Shown in pieces: positions 17,887-26,846 of a stretch of 64,000 nt of DNA. The notes under the pieces are model-generated. The model worked only from the letters and a program-made list of their open reading frames with translations, did no database searches and was not told the DNA's origin. Source of the stretch: Rhizobium brockwellii (GTDB lineage Bacteria; Pseudomonadota; Alphaproteobacteria; Rhizobiales; Rhizobiaceae); assembly GCF_000769405.2 (NCBI RefSeq), contig NZ_CP053439.1:930001-994000 (forward strand), in the 5' to 3' direction. Numbering within the stretch: position 1 is the first letter of the stretch; every line of letters starts with the position of its first letter. A program made the translations under genes and the position numbers.

Positions 17887-19506
17887 ATGGCCACTCTTCA
17901 GATCGCCGCAAACGGCAATTCGCTGGCGCGCCCCGCCGCCGCAGCGCCTGTGGCACCTGCCGTCATGAGCCCGCTGCGCATGTGGACAGCCGTTGTCGGT
18001 TCGACGCTCGGCGCCTTCATGGCCGTCCTCAACATCCAGATCGTCAACGCCTCGCTTGCCGATATCCAGGGCGCGATCGGCGCCGGCACGGATGACGGCG
18101 GCTGGATTTCGACCTCCTATCTGATCGCCGAGATCGTCGTCATTCCGCTCAGTGCCTGGCTGGCGCGGGTCTTCTCGCTCCGCAATTACCTGCTCACCAA
18201 CGCCATCCTCTTCCTCATCTTTTCCGTCGCCTGCGCCTTCGCGGCCAATCTGCAGCAGATGATCATCCTGCGCGCCATTCAGGGATTTTCCGGCGGCGTG
18301 TTGATCCCGATGGCCTTCACGATCATCATCACGCTGCTGCCCAAGGCCAAGCAGCCGATCGGCCTTGCGCTCTTTGCCCTGTCTGCCACCTTCGCGCCGG
18401 CGATCGGCCCGACGATCGGCGGTTACCTTACCGAGAACTGGGGCTGGGAATATATCTTCTACGTCAACCTGGTGCCCGGCGCGCTGATGGTCGGCATGCT
18501 CTGGGCCTCGCTCGATCGTGGACCGATGAACCTGAAGCTGCTCGCCAAGGGCGACTGGCCGGGCATCGTCACCATGGCGATCGGCCTTGCAGCCCTGCAG
18601 ACCGTGCTGGAAGAGGGCAACAAGGAAGACTGGTTCGGCTCCGATTTCATTGTTCGCCTGTCTGTTATCGCCGCCGTCTCGCTGACGCTGTTCCTGATCA
18701 TCGAGCTGAAGACCGCCAATCCGCTCTTGAACCTTCGCCTGCTGGTGCGCCGCAACTTCGGCTTCGGCATTGTTGCCAATTTCCTGCTCGGCATTGCGCT
18801 TTACGGGTCGGTCTTCGTGCTGCCGATCTATCTCACCCGCATCCAGGGCTATAATTCCGAGCAGATCGGCATGGTTCTCGCCTGGACCGGCATCCCGCAG
18901 CTGCTGCTAATCCCGCTGGTGCCGCAGCTGATGAAGCGGTTCGATGTGCGCCTGCTGATCGTCGTCGGCTTTGCCCTCTTCGCCGCTTCGAACTTCATGA
19001 ACGTGCACATGACCGGCGATTATGCCACCGACCAACTGTTCTGGCCGAACATCGTCCGCGCCATCGGTCAGGCGCTCGTTTTCACCCCGCTTTCGGCGAT
19101 CGCCACCGCAGGCATCGAGCAGGAGAATGCCGGTTCGGCTTCGGCGCTCTTCAACATGATGCGCAATCTCGGCGGCGCCTTCGGCATCGCCTCGCTGCAG
19201 ACCTTCCTGTCGAAGCGCGAACAGTTCCATTCGAACATCCTGACCAACTCGGTCTCGGTCTTCGAGGAAGCCACCCGCGATCGCATCGCCAGGCTCACCG
19301 GCTACTTCATGAGCCACGGTGTCAGCGATCAGGCGCTCGCCAGCCACAAGGCCGTCGTCGCCATCGCGCTCAAAATACGCAAGCAGGCCAATATCATGGC
19401 CTTCAGCGACACCTTCTTCCTGCTCGGCGTCGCCCTCGTCGTCGCCCTGCTTGCAAGCCTACTTCTCAGAAAACCCGGTCAACTCTCCGGCGGCGGCGCT
19501 CACTAG
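17887..19506 (+). CDS. EmrB-type DHA2 MFS drug exporter
   Basis: The 539-residue protein has about 14 hydrophobic segments and DHA2 signatures: AVLNIQIVNASLADIQGAIGA near TM1, WISTSYLIAEIVVIPLSAWLA, and a long QGFSGGVLIPMAFT segment (about 131-145, motif C region). It would export hydrophobic drugs or phenolics by proton antiport through the preceding fusion protein. GGAAGGAG precedes the ATG. It forms a probable operon with the gene at 16496 (119-bp gap with repeats) and with the cyclase 30 nt downstream. Confidence 0.93.
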   Translation: MATLQIAANGNSLARPAAAAPVAPAVMSPLRMWTAVVGSTLGAFMAVLNIQIVNASLADIQGAIGAGTDDGGWISTSYLIAEIVVIPLSAWLARVFSLRNYLLTNAILFLIFSVACAFAANLQQMIILRAIQGFSGGVLIPMAFTIIITLLPKAKQPIGLALFALSATFAPAIGPTIGGYLTENWGWEYIFYVNLVPGALMVGMLWASLDRGPMNLKLLAKGDWPGIVTMAIGLAALQTVLEEGNKEDWFGSDFIVRLSVIAAVSLTLFLIIELKTANPLLNLRLLVRRNFGFGIVANFLLGIALYGSVFVLPIYLTRIQGYNSEQIGMVLAWTGIPQLLLIPLVPQLMKRFDVRLLIVVGFALFAASNFMNVHMTGDYATDQLFWPNIVRAIGQALVFTPLSAIATAGIEQENAGSASALFNMMRNLGGAFGIASLQTFLSKREQFHSNILTNSVSVFEEATRDRIARLTGYFMSHGVSDQALASHKAVVAIALKIRKQANIMAFSDTFFLLGVALVVALLASLLLRKPGQLSGGGAH

Positions 19507-19536
19507 TGCCCCGCCTCCCTTAAGGAGGAAAAAGCC

Positions 19537-20742
19537 ATGACAACTGCGATCTATGCCCCGGATACCGACAGACTCCAGCCCAAGGCAGCCGGCCATTCTG
19601 TCAGTGTCGGCGCACTGCTCTCCATCATCGAATGGCTCTCCGGCGACGAATGCCACGTGCTCGACGAAGCAGGCCTGGTTTCCGGGCTTGGCCGCCGGCT
19701 TCAGGCGGTCGGCCTGCCGGTCGACCGTCTGACCCTGCATCTGATGACCCTGCATCCCGAATTCATCGGCCGCACCATCGCCTGGGCGCCGGGCGAGCCG
19801 GTCGAGATCCACGACCGCGAACACGGCGCGCGGGTCGCCATCGCCAATACGCCGCTGCGCAAGGTCATGGAAACCCGCGAACCGCTGGTCGTCGATACCG
19901 GCGAAAGCGTGCATGGCCGCTGGCAGCATATCGATGTCTTCGCCGATCGCGGCCTGATGCAGCTCGTCATCGCGCCGCTCTGCAATGTCGACGGTCCGGT
20001 CAGCGCCGCCGTCTTCGGCACGCGGCGGCCGGGCGGATTCACCGCCTCCGAGCGTCAGGTGATCGAGCGCATCCTGCCGGCGCTGCGCAACACCAGCGAG
20101 TTGCGCATTCTGCGCCAGGTTGAGCTCAGCCTGCTCGATACCTATATCGGCCCGCTGACGGCAAGCCGCATCCTGGCCGGCCGCATCCGCCGCGACCAGA
20201 TCGAATCGATGGAGGCGGCACTCCTGCTCTGCGATCTGCGCGGTTTTACCGAGCTGTCGAACCGGCTGCCCGGCAGCACCGTGCTCGGCCTGCTGAACGC
20301 CTATTTCGACAGGATCGTGCCGGCAATCACCCGCGAGGGTGGCGAGGTGCTGAAATTCATGGGCGACGCCGTGCTCGCCTTCTTCCCGGGCTACGACGCG
20401 GTCCATTCCTGCGGTGCCGCCCTGGCATCGGCCCGCGCCATCCTCGATGAGATCGACCATTTCCAATATGATGGCATCGGCGTGAAGGCTGGCATCGCCC
20501 TGCATTACGGCGAGGTCAGCTACGGCAATGTCGGCTCCGGCCGCCGCCTCGATTTCACCCTGATCGGCGGCGACGTCAATCTGGTCAGCCGTATCCAGAC
20601 CGCCTGCAGCGAACTCGGAGAGGCCGTGCTGATGTCGGCGCCGTTTCGCGACGAGGCCGGGGCAGGGGATGTGGTGTCGGTCGGGGCGCACAGGCTGAAG
20701 GGTTTTGCTGATCCGGTGGAGCTGTTCACGATCGTGCGGTAG
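19537..20742 (+). CDS. class III adenylate cyclase with N-terminal sensor region
   Basis: The 401-residue protein has an N-terminal region (1-210) with a GAF-like segment around 120-190. The catalytic domain (about 222-400) keeps the two metal aspartates D233 (LCDLRGFTEL) and D277 (KFMGDAVLAFF), the adenine-selecting K273, T341 (DFTLIG), N348 and R352. ATP to cAMP conversion is therefore expected. There is no TM helix. It follows the efflux pump by 30 nt behind TAAGGAGG, implying co-transcription. Rhizobia have many such cyclases; the input signal is unknown. Confidence 0.9.
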   Translation: MTTAIYAPDTDRLQPKAAGHSVSVGALLSIIEWLSGDECHVLDEAGLVSGLGRRLQAVGLPVDRLTLHLMTLHPEFIGRTIAWAPGEPVEIHDREHGARVAIANTPLRKVMETREPLVVDTGESVHGRWQHIDVFADRGLMQLVIAPLCNVDGPVSAAVFGTRRPGGFTASERQVIERILPALRNTSELRILRQVELSLLDTYIGPLTASRILAGRIRRDQIESMEAALLLCDLRGFTELSNRLPGSTVLGLLNAYFDRIVPAITREGGEVLKFMGDAVLAFFPGYDAVHSCGAALASARAILDEIDHFQYDGIGVKAGIALHYGEVSYGNVGSGRRLDFTLIGGDVNLVSRIQTACSELGEAVLMSAPFRDEAGAGDVVSVGAHRLKGFADPVELFTIVR

Positions 20743-20753
20743 GTGCGCGACGC

Positions 20754-20799
20754 CACCCCCCTCTGCCCTGCCGGGCATCTCCCCCACAGGTAGGGAGAT
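20754..20799 (+). repeat. RIME-like repeat, short copy (left arm of inverted pair)
   Basis: Carries CTCTGCCCTGCCGGGCATCT and the CCCCCACAGG core in plus orientation, then stops matching after GGGAGAT. It faces the inverted long copy at 20809-20923. Together they could fold into a large stem after the cyclase gene. Confidence 0.75.
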
Positions 20800-20808
20800 C
20801 GGCAAGAA

Positions 20809-20923
20809 GCCATGCTTCGCCCCAAATTTACGATTCATGTGACGGCCAGTTGTTTGGGGAAGCCACCGCGCCCATCCAATCTCCCTCCTTGTGGGGGAGA
20901 TGCCCGGCAGGGCAGAGGGGGTG
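20809..20923 (-). repeat. RIME-like intergenic repeat, long copy B (inverted)
   Basis: The reverse complement matches 15281-15395 over its full ~115 bp with scattered substitutions. The 312-bp gap 20743-21054 contains only this pair of repeats and the nadE leader. Confidence 0.75.
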
Positions 20924-21054
20924 CTGCACCCACCGAGATACCAAACCGCCCACTTGCATAAAATGCATGGCAGGTCTGCCCGAAACGGTTTCGTCTTCCC
21001 CCATCTTTTCGCCATAGTGGCGCCGAAATTCCGTAAGCAGGGAGGAAGAGGCTT

Positions 21055-21888
21055 ATGACTGTGCTGTTCGACGAACAAGGCGAGATCATCCGCGAACTGG
21101 GTGTCGCCGCCGATATCGACCCTGAGCGCGAGATCGAACGGCGAACCGCTTTTCTCAAGGATTATCTCGTCACCTCGGGCATGCGCGGCTACGTCCTCGG
21201 GATCAGCGGCGGCGTCGATTCGCTGACGGCGGCGCTGCTGGCTCAAAAGGCGGTGCGCGAGCTGCGTGACAGCGGCCATGCGGCCGAATTCATTGCCGTG
21301 CGCCTTCCCTACGGTGTCCAGGCGGATGAGGCGGATGCGGGAAGGGCGCTGGAAACGATCGGCGCCGACCGCTCGATGGTGGTCAATATCAAGGCGCCGG
21401 CGGATGCGATGCTTGCCGCCGCGCAGGACGGCGGCCTCGCCTTTGCCGATGCCGGCCGGCAGGATTTCATCCTCGGCAATATCAAGGCGCGCCAGCGGAT
21501 GATCGCCCAGTTCGCTCTTGCCGGGGCGCTTGGCAGCCTCGTCATCGGCACCGATCATGCGGCCGAGGCGGTCATGGGTTTCTTCACCAAGTTCGGCGAT
21601 GGCGCCGCCGATATCCTGCCGCTCGCCGGCCTCAACAAGCGCCGCGTCCGCCTGCTGGCAAAGCGGCTCGGCGCCCCGGACGAGCTGGTGTTCAAGGTGC
21701 CGACCGCCGATCTCGAGGACCAGCGGCCGCTGCGCCCCGACGAGGAGGCCTATGGCGTCAGCTATGACGAGATCGACGATTTCCTCGAAGGCAAGCCGGT
21801 CGGCGAGATCGCCCGCCGCCGCATCCTCGCCGCCTATCGGGCGACTGCTCACAAGCGCGCTTTGCCGGTGGCGGTCAGCGCGCTCTGA
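21055..21888 (+). CDS. nadE: NAD synthetase, ammonia-dependent type
   Basis: The 277-residue protein has the PP-loop ATP pyrophosphatase motif SGGVDS at residues 51-56, GNIKARQRM near 144-152, GTDHAAEAVMGFFTKFGDG near 167-185, and the C-terminal PTADLEDQRP substrate loop. It amidates deamido-NAD to NAD using ammonia. There is no N-terminal glutaminase (nitrilase) domain, so it is the short form. A rhizobial genome may also carry the long glutamine-dependent form. GGAGGAAG precedes the ATG. Flanked upstream by repeats. Confidence 0.93.
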   Translation: MTVLFDEQGEIIRELGVAADIDPEREIERRTAFLKDYLVTSGMRGYVLGISGGVDSLTAALLAQKAVRELRDSGHAAEFIAVRLPYGVQADEADAGRALETIGADRSMVVNIKAPADAMLAAAQDGGLAFADAGRQDFILGNIKARQRMIAQFALAGALGSLVIGTDHAAEAVMGFFTKFGDGAADILPLAGLNKRRVRLLAKRLGAPDELVFKVPTADLEDQRPLRPDEEAYGVSYDEIDDFLEGKPVGEIARRRILAAYRATAHKRALPVAVSAL

Positions 21889-21929
21889 CGGTCGCCCAAG
21901 CGCGGGATGCGCGGGCGCAAGCTGGGGAT

Positions 21930-22613
21930 TTACGGTCTGACCGGCTCTCCTGTTCGTCCTGATGAAGCGAGATAGGCATGCGGCGCGAAATAGACGCCGT
22001 CGGCATCGAAGGCCTCGAGATCTTCGGCCTGCAGCGCCTCGCGCACCTTCGGTCGTGCCGCCACGCGGGCCATGAAGCCGTGCAGCGCCGGCCATTGCTT
22101 GAGATCGATGTCGGTCCAGGGCGACCAGTTCAGGCAGACGAAGAGATAGGCATCCGCCACCGTGAACGCATCGCCGGTGAGATAGGGTCCGGCAAGGCGA
22201 CCGTTCAGCCAGGCCAGCCGCTTCGAGATCAGCGCGCGGACCTCCCCATGAACGCTGGAATAAATCGGACTGAAGAGCAACACCATCGGCTTGTGCAGCT
22301 CCGCGGTGATGAAGTTGAGATAGGATTGCACCTCGTTGCGGCGGATGTTGCCGACCTCAGGCAACAGAGCTGCCCCTTCGGGCACGCTGTCGGCGAGGAA
22401 CTGGACGATGGCCGGCCCCTCTGTCAGCACCTTGCCATCGTCGAGCATCAGCGCCGGCACATAGCCGTTGCCGTTGATCGCAAGGTAATCCTCGCCGTCG
22501 CTCGTCCTGTGGGTCTGCCGGTCGACCTGGACGAGCTCGATATCGAGCCCCAGCTCCCGGCAAATGATGTGCGGCGAAAGCGAACAGGCGGCTGCGTGCA
22601 TGTAAAGTTTCAT
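21930..22613 (-). CDS. glutathione S-transferase family protein
   Basis: The 227-residue protein has the thioredoxin-like N-domain (1-80: MKLYMHAAACSLSPHI with Ser12 as a candidate catalytic residue, GNGYVPALMLDDG, ltEGPAIVQFLAD) and an all-helical C-domain (90-205; GDAFTVADAYLFV). The layout is that of beta-class bacterial GSTs (GstA type). GGAGG is 8 nt before the ATG at 22613; the frame is open further upstream without homology. Divergent from a TetR gene with an inverted repeat between, so likely its target. Confidence 0.88.
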   Translation of the reverse strand: MKLYMHAAACSLSPHIICRELGLDIELVQVDRQTHRTSDGEDYLAINGNGYVPALMLDDGKVLTEGPAIVQFLADSVPEGAALLPEVGNIRRNEVQSYLNFITAELHKPMVLLFSPIYSSVHGEVRALISKRLAWLNGRLAGPYLTGDAFTVADAYLFVCLNWSPWTDIDLKQWPALHGFMARVAARPKVREALQAEDLEAFDADGVYFAPHAYLASSGRTGEPVRP

Positions 22614-22672
22614 TGCGGTTTCCTCCCCTTGCGGAGGCGGTCTATGCCGCCGGCCGACAGTGTTGAATATCT

Positions 22673-22724
22673 GTACTGTTTCGCATAAAATAACTCTCGT
22701 CAAGAATTTAATGCGAAGCGGTAC
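22673..22724. promoter_or_regulatory. inverted repeat between GST and TetR genes, candidate operator
   Basis: GTACTGTTTCGCAT (22673-22686) and ATGCGAAGCGGTAC (22711-22724) are inverted repeats matching at 12 of 14 positions, 24 nt apart. The right arm ends 4 nt before the TetR ATG and the left arm is 59 nt from the GST start, so binding would cover both promoters. Confidence 0.6.
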
Positions 22725-22728
22725 AAAT

Positions 22729-23349
22729 ATGAAAGACGAGAAGAAGCGCGGCCGCCCGAGGGCCTTCGATGCCAAGGCGGCAATCGGCAAGGCGCGGGAT
22801 GTCTTCTGGGATAGGGGGTTTGCCGCCGCCTCGCTCGACAATCTGAGCGCTGCGACCAACCTCAACCGCCCGAGCCTCTACGGCGCCTTCGGCGACAAGG
22901 AGGATCTCTACCTCGATACGCTGGAGGGCTATCGGCAGGACGGCATGAATACGCTCGCCGAGGCGCTCGACCCGTCACTGCCGCTTCGCGACAATATCGC
23001 CCGCGTCTATGCCGGTGCGCTGGCGATCTATCTGCATGGTGAAACCGCCGCCCGCGGCTGTCTGCTGATCGGCACGGCATCGGCCGAGGCGGTCCAGCAT
23101 GAGCGGGTCCGCGAAGTGCTCGGCCGCAGCCTCAACGATTTCGACGACGAGATCGAAAAGCGCATGCGCCTTGGCGTGGAAAGGGGCGAGCTTCCCCAAA
23201 GCGCCGATCCGCAGATGCTTGCCAGGCTCGCCTCCGCCATCATGCATTCGCTCGCCGTCCGCGCCCGCGCCGGCGACAGCCGCGAGACGCTGGAAGCGAT
23301 TGCCCGGTCAGGCGTCGAGCTGATCTGCGGGAGTGCCAATAATCCTTAG
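22729..23349 (+). CDS. TetR-family regulator
   Basis: The 206-residue protein starts MKDEKKRGRPRAFD, a basic arm before the HTH (about 18-62; DVFWDRGFAAASLDNLSAATNLNRPSLYGAFGDKEDLY). The rest is a helical ligand-binding domain. It most resembles TetR proteins that control GST or redox genes divergently. Upstream ATGs at 22660 and 22711 are possible, but 22729 fits the RGRPR arm. The stop overlaps the MFS gene stop by 4 nt in tail-to-tail fashion. Confidence 0.9.
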   Translation: MKDEKKRGRPRAFDAKAAIGKARDVFWDRGFAAASLDNLSAATNLNRPSLYGAFGDKEDLYLDTLEGYRQDGMNTLAEALDPSLPLRDNIARVYAGALAIYLHGETAARGCLLIGTASAEAVQHERVREVLGRSLNDFDDEIEKRMRLGVERGELPQSADPQMLARLASAIMHSLAVRARAGDSRETLEAIARSGVELICGSANNP

Positions 23350-24587
23350 GTCGAGTCCCGAGTCTCCGCATCCCTCGGCCGTACCACCCAGGCATAGGCC
23401 GCACCTGCGACAAGCAGCACGGAGGTGCCGAGGAACACCGCCCGCATGCCGATATGGCCGCCGACGAAACCGCCAAGGATAGGGCCAGCCACCTGGCCGA
23501 CATATTGCGAGGAAATCGAAAGCCCGAGAATGCTGCCGGCCGCACTATCAGGCACGCTGTGGCGGATCACCGCGGCGATGCAGGGCAGCAGCCCGCCGAG
23601 TGCCACGCCCATCAGGAAGCGCAGGATGATCAGTTGCCAGGAACTGGTGACGAAGGCCTGCGGGATCAGCAGCAGCCCGGCGACGGCGAGCGCGCCTGAA
23701 ATCACCGGCCAGTGGCCGATCCTGTCGGCGAGCTTGCCGAGCCATGAGGCCGACAGGATGCTGCCGAGGGCGGCCGCCGACATGACGATGCCCGATACCA
23801 TCGTCACCTGGGATTCCAAGGGCACGAGCTGCGCGACATAGACGGTGATGATCGGCTCGATCGACATATTGGCAAACATCAGCAGCATGCCGGTCGCCAG
23901 CATGGCGATGACGGGCCGCTTGTCGGCGATGGATTTCCAGCCGCCGCTGGCCTTGGCCGCCTTTTTGCGGGCCGGCGATTTCTCTTCCTTGATCAGGAAG
24001 GCCGTGGCGAGGAAGGCGAGGAAGATCATGCCGCCGGCGGCGAGAAACGTGCCGCGGATGCCGATAATGGGCGGCAGCGCACCGCCGATCAGCGGCCCCA
24101 CGAGATTGCCGGCCATGATGCCGGAAGAGAGCACGCCGAGTGCCCAGGCCGAACGGTCCTTCGGCGTCTGCGTCGCCACCAGCACCATCGAGCCGGAGGC
24201 ATAACCGCCGGCAAGCCCGACGAAGAGGCGCAGCGCCACCAGCTGCCAGACATTGCCGGCCATGCCCATCAGCGAGATCGCCAGCGTCATACCGAGGCTG
24301 GCGCGCACCAGCATCAGCTTGCGGCCGTAAATATCGCCGAGCCGCCCCCAGAGCGGCGCGACGAGAGCCGCGGCGAAGAAGGTGGCGCCATAGGCAATGC
24401 CCGACCATTGCACGATGTCAGCATGGTCGCTGACGCCGAGTTCCTCGACATAGAGCGGCAGGAAGGGAAGCAGCAGCGTCATCGCCACGATGGTGGTGAA
24501 GGAGCCGATCAGCGAGATGGTGAGATTGCGCCTCCAGTGGATCGAGCCCGGCCTGGCGCTGGCGGCGTCCAATTGCGTATCGGTCAT
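23346..24587 (-). CDS. MFS exporter (DHA1-like)
   Basis: The 413-residue protein has 12 predicted TM helices. Loop 2-3 motif A is GRLGDIYGRKLML (about 83-95). GLAGGYASGSMVLVATQTPK covers the TM5-side region, and a second motif-A-like GKLADRIGHW is in the C-half. It is likely a multidrug or metabolite exporter with proton antiport. The start at 24587 (MTDTQLD) is chosen as the frame upstream lacks family resemblance. Ends tail-to-tail with the TetR gene. Confidence 0.87.
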   Translation of the reverse strand: MTDTQLDAASARPGSIHWRRNLTISLIGSFTTIVAMTLLLPFLPLYVEELGVSDHADIVQWSGIAYGATFFAAALVAPLWGRLGDIYGRKLMLVRASLGMTLAISLMGMAGNVWQLVALRLFVGLAGGYASGSMVLVATQTPKDRSAWALGVLSSGIMAGNLVGPLIGGALPPIIGIRGTFLAAGGMIFLAFLATAFLIKEEKSPARKKAAKASGGWKSIADKRPVIAMLATGMLLMFANMSIEPIITVYVAQLVPLESQVTMVSGIVMSAAALGSILSASWLGKLADRIGHWPVISGALAVAGLLLIPQAFVTSSWQLIILRFLMGVALGGLLPCIAAVIRHSVPDSAAGSILGLSISSQYVGQVAGPILGGFVGGHIGMRAVFLGTSVLLVAGAAYAWVVRPRDAETRDST

Positions 24588-24919
24588 TCTCTCGGCCTCG
24601 GCATGGATCGCGCGGGCGAAGTTCCGCGCGCCTGATAAAACGATGTGTCCTTTGCCGCGGCGATCAGATCGGCGCGGGTGAATGTGTCCTGAAGATCGAG
24701 CTTTTCGAGGTCGAGCGCATAGGCCGTAGTGGTGCATGCGCTCGCCGTTACAGGGCGGGCACGCGCTGATATAACCGCGCTATGGCCCATCCTTCAAGAC
24801 GGCGCTTTCGCATCGGTGACCTGTCTTTGGAAATGAGAGCCGCAATCTGGACCCTCTCGGGCAAAAGTGCTACACACGACCGATTGCATGATGCAATCGG
24901 TTAATCCGAGGACATTGCC
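24588..24919. other. 332-bp intergenic region with a strong inverted repeat
   Basis: Divergent promoters of the MFS and SnoaL-like genes. A short minus-strand frame (to 24790) overlapping the MFS leader shows no family match. The only clear structure is the inverted repeat at 24880-24900. Confidence 0.55.
24880..24900. promoter_or_regulatory. perfect 10-bp inverted repeat, candidate operator
   Basis: Arms CCGATTGCAT and ATGCAATCGG around one G. It ends 19 nt before the ATG at 24920, where a dimeric repressor would cover the promoter or start region. Confidence 0.6.
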
Positions 24920-25264
24920 ATGAGCGACATGCGCACATCCCGAGAGCAGACCGTCCGTCATCTCTACGCCGCCTATCTCGACGACCGCAAGGATATCGTC
25001 GGCGCCATGTTGACGGAGGATTTCACCTTTTCCAGTCCGCGCGATGACCACATCGACCGGGCGACCTATTTCGAGCGCTGCTGGCCGAAGGAGCCGGTCT
25101 TCCGCGGCTTTGACATCGAATTCCTGGCGATCGAAGGCGACGAGGCGGTCATCCGCTATCGTGCCGAAAAACGGGATGGCGGCAGCTTCCGCAACATCGA
25201 GAGCTTTCGCTTCCGCGGCGACAAGATCGCCTCCGTGGATGTTTATTTCGGCCGGAATCTGTAA
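24920..25264 (+). CDS. SnoaL/NTF2-like protein
   Basis: The 114-residue protein has the alpha+beta cone pattern of the SnoaL-like NTF2 superfamily: helix HLYAAYLDDRKDIVGAMLTEDFTFSSP at about 13-40, followed by strands VIRYRAEKRDGGSFRN, ESFRFRGDKIASVDVYFGRNL. Members are isomerases, hydrolases or binding proteins, so the role is open. It is likely controlled from the inverted repeat just upstream. ATTGCCATG context gives only a weak ribosome site. Confidence 0.8.
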   Translation: MSDMRTSREQTVRHLYAAYLDDRKDIVGAMLTEDFTFSSPRDDHIDRATYFERCWPKEPVFRGFDIEFLAIEGDEAVIRYRAEKRDGGSFRNIESFRFRGDKIASVDVYFGRNL

Positions 25265-25293
25265 CCCCGGCCGGCATGGTGATCGCCCTGTCT

Positions 25294-26025
25294 TCACAGG
25301 AGCCGCATTGCCGATGTGCCGATGATGATCATCGAGACCGCCACCATCAGCGGCTGCACCGGCAGCCGTTTGACGAGGATCGCGCCGAAGGGGGCAGCGA
25401 TGACGCCGCCGATGATCAGGCCGATCGCCGAATTGAGCTCCGACCAGCCGAGCGTCAGCATGAAGGTCAGGGAAATCGTCAGCGTCACGGCGAATTCGGT
25501 GAAATTGGTCGAGCCGATCACCCGTTTCAGGTCATGGCCGCGGCTGACCAGCGAACTGGTGACGATCGGCCCCCATCCGCCGCCGCCGATCGCATCGAGC
25601 ACGCCGCCGCAGAACCCGACGGGCGGCACGATCCAGTCGCGAACATCCCGCTTCGGCGGCGGCCGAAAGGCCTTGTAGAGGATCACCAGTCCGATCGCGA
25701 TCAGATAGGCCGATACGAAGGGCGCGATCACCTTGCCGTCGATATTGGCCAGCAGATAGGCGCCGATCGCACCGCCGATCATGCCGGCCGGTGCAAGCCG
25801 CGCCACCAGGCGCCAGTCGACGTTGCGATGATAGGCATGCGAGATGCCCGAGGCGGCGGTGGTGAACATTTCCGCCACATGCGTCATGGCACTGGCATTG
25901 GCCGCCGGGACCCCGAAGGCGAGAAGGCTCGTCGTCGACAGTACGCCGAAGGCCATGCCGAGCGCGCCGTCGACGATCTGCGCGCAGAAACCCACGACGA
26001 TGAAAAAGAAGATATCCGATGTCAT
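25294..26025 (-). CDS. TauE/SafE-family membrane permease
   Basis: The 243-residue protein has about 7-8 hydrophobic helices with the family's repeated glycine-rich segments (GFCAQIVDGALGMAFGVLSTTSLLAFG at 11-37; VGFCGGVLDAIGGGGWGPIVTSSLV at about 136-160). It is predicted to export sulfite, sulfoacetate or another sulfur- or carbon-containing anion. No sulfur metabolism gene is close by, so the substrate is open. Confidence 0.88.
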   Translation of the reverse strand: MTSDIFFFIVVGFCAQIVDGALGMAFGVLSTTSLLAFGVPAANASAMTHVAEMFTTAASGISHAYHRNVDWRLVARLAPAGMIGGAIGAYLLANIDGKVIAPFVSAYLIAIGLVILYKAFRPPPKRDVRDWIVPPVGFCGGVLDAIGGGGWGPIVTSSLVSRGHDLKRVIGSTNFTEFAVTLTISLTFMLTLGWSELNSAIGLIIGGVIAAPFGAILVKRLPVQPLMVAVSMIIIGTSAMRLL

Positions 26026-26085
26026 GCAGTTCCCTCAGACGAACGGTAGCATCAGAATAAGCGACGCGGGAAAAAATTTCCGCTC

Positions 26086-26739
26086 TTAGCCGGCAAGTCC
26101 GCGCTGCTTCAGCCGGACGATCTTGAAGAAGCCGTTTGGAAAGACCGGAAGAATATCGGTAGCGGCAAAATCGCCGCGGCGCTCCGCCCAGGCGACGATG
26201 CGGTGAATGCGGAAGGCCGACGACCAGCCGATGTGACGCACCAGCGGCGCCACCGCCGTCTCGATCGCGCCCTGCAGACCGGCGCCATCGCCAAGCTTGC
26301 TGGCAAGGATGATCTCGCCGCCCGGCCTCAGCACCCTCGCACATTCGTCAAGCGCCCGTTCGGGTTCGGGGATGAGCGTGATGACGAATGGCAGGCAGAC
26401 CGCATCGAAAGACCGGTCGGCAAAGGTGAGAGCATGCGCATCCATCACCTCCAGCGCCTGCACTTGCTCAAGGTTTTCGCGTTTCGCCTTTTCGCGTGCC
26501 CGGGCGATCATATGTTCGGAAATGTCGATGCCGGTCACCCGGCAGTGATGCGGGTAATGCCCAAGCGTCAGTCCGGTGCCGACGCCGATCTCCAGAATAT
26601 CGGTGCCGGCTGCGGCTGCGAGGGCTGCAAGCTTGCGGTGGCCATCGCGCAGGATGCCGCGATAGACCCGGTCATAGACCGGTGCCCAGCGCTGATAGAT
26701 TTTTTGCTGCTCTTCCGCCCTGCTGCGAAGCGCTGACAT
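26086..26739 (-). CDS. SAM-dependent methyltransferase, PmtA-like
   Basis: The 217-residue protein has motif I ILEIGVGTGLTL at about 46-57, VTGIDISEHMIARAREKA after it, and MDAHALTFADRSFDAV (motif II/III). The pattern YQRWAPVYDRVYRGILRDGH at the N-terminus resembles the Rhodobacter-type phosphatidylethanolamine N-methyltransferase PmtA/UbiE-like group, so a phospholipid or quinone substrate is possible. GGGAGG before the ATG at 26739 fixes the start; a longer frame upstream has no homology. Confidence 0.82.
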   Translation of the reverse strand: MSALRSRAEEQQKIYQRWAPVYDRVYRGILRDGHRKLAALAAAAGTDILEIGVGTGLTLGHYPHHCRVTGIDISEHMIARAREKAKRENLEQVQALEVMDAHALTFADRSFDAVCLPFVITLIPEPERALDECARVLRPGGEIILASKLGDGAGLQGAIETAVAPLVRHIGWSSAFRIHRIVAWAERRGDFAATDILPVFPNGFFKIVRLKQRGLAG

Positions 26740-26846
26740 GCCGCACCTCCCTAAAGCCCAGGCTTTCAACTCCCAAACGTAGCCTTCGGTTCCCCAGAAA
26801 TGTGACCCAAGGCACAACCCAGCTTGGTGAGCAGCCTCATAGCGGC

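Noticed and set aside
19459..22095. Very long minus-strand open frame (about 878 codons)
   Set aside because: It runs antisense across the cyclase, the RIME-like pair and nadE, has low-complexity composition typical of GC-rich shadow frames, and no domain is visible.
25276..26049. Plus-strand frame opposite the TauE permease gene
   Set aside because: Charged, low-complexity translation typical of the antisense of a membrane protein gene.
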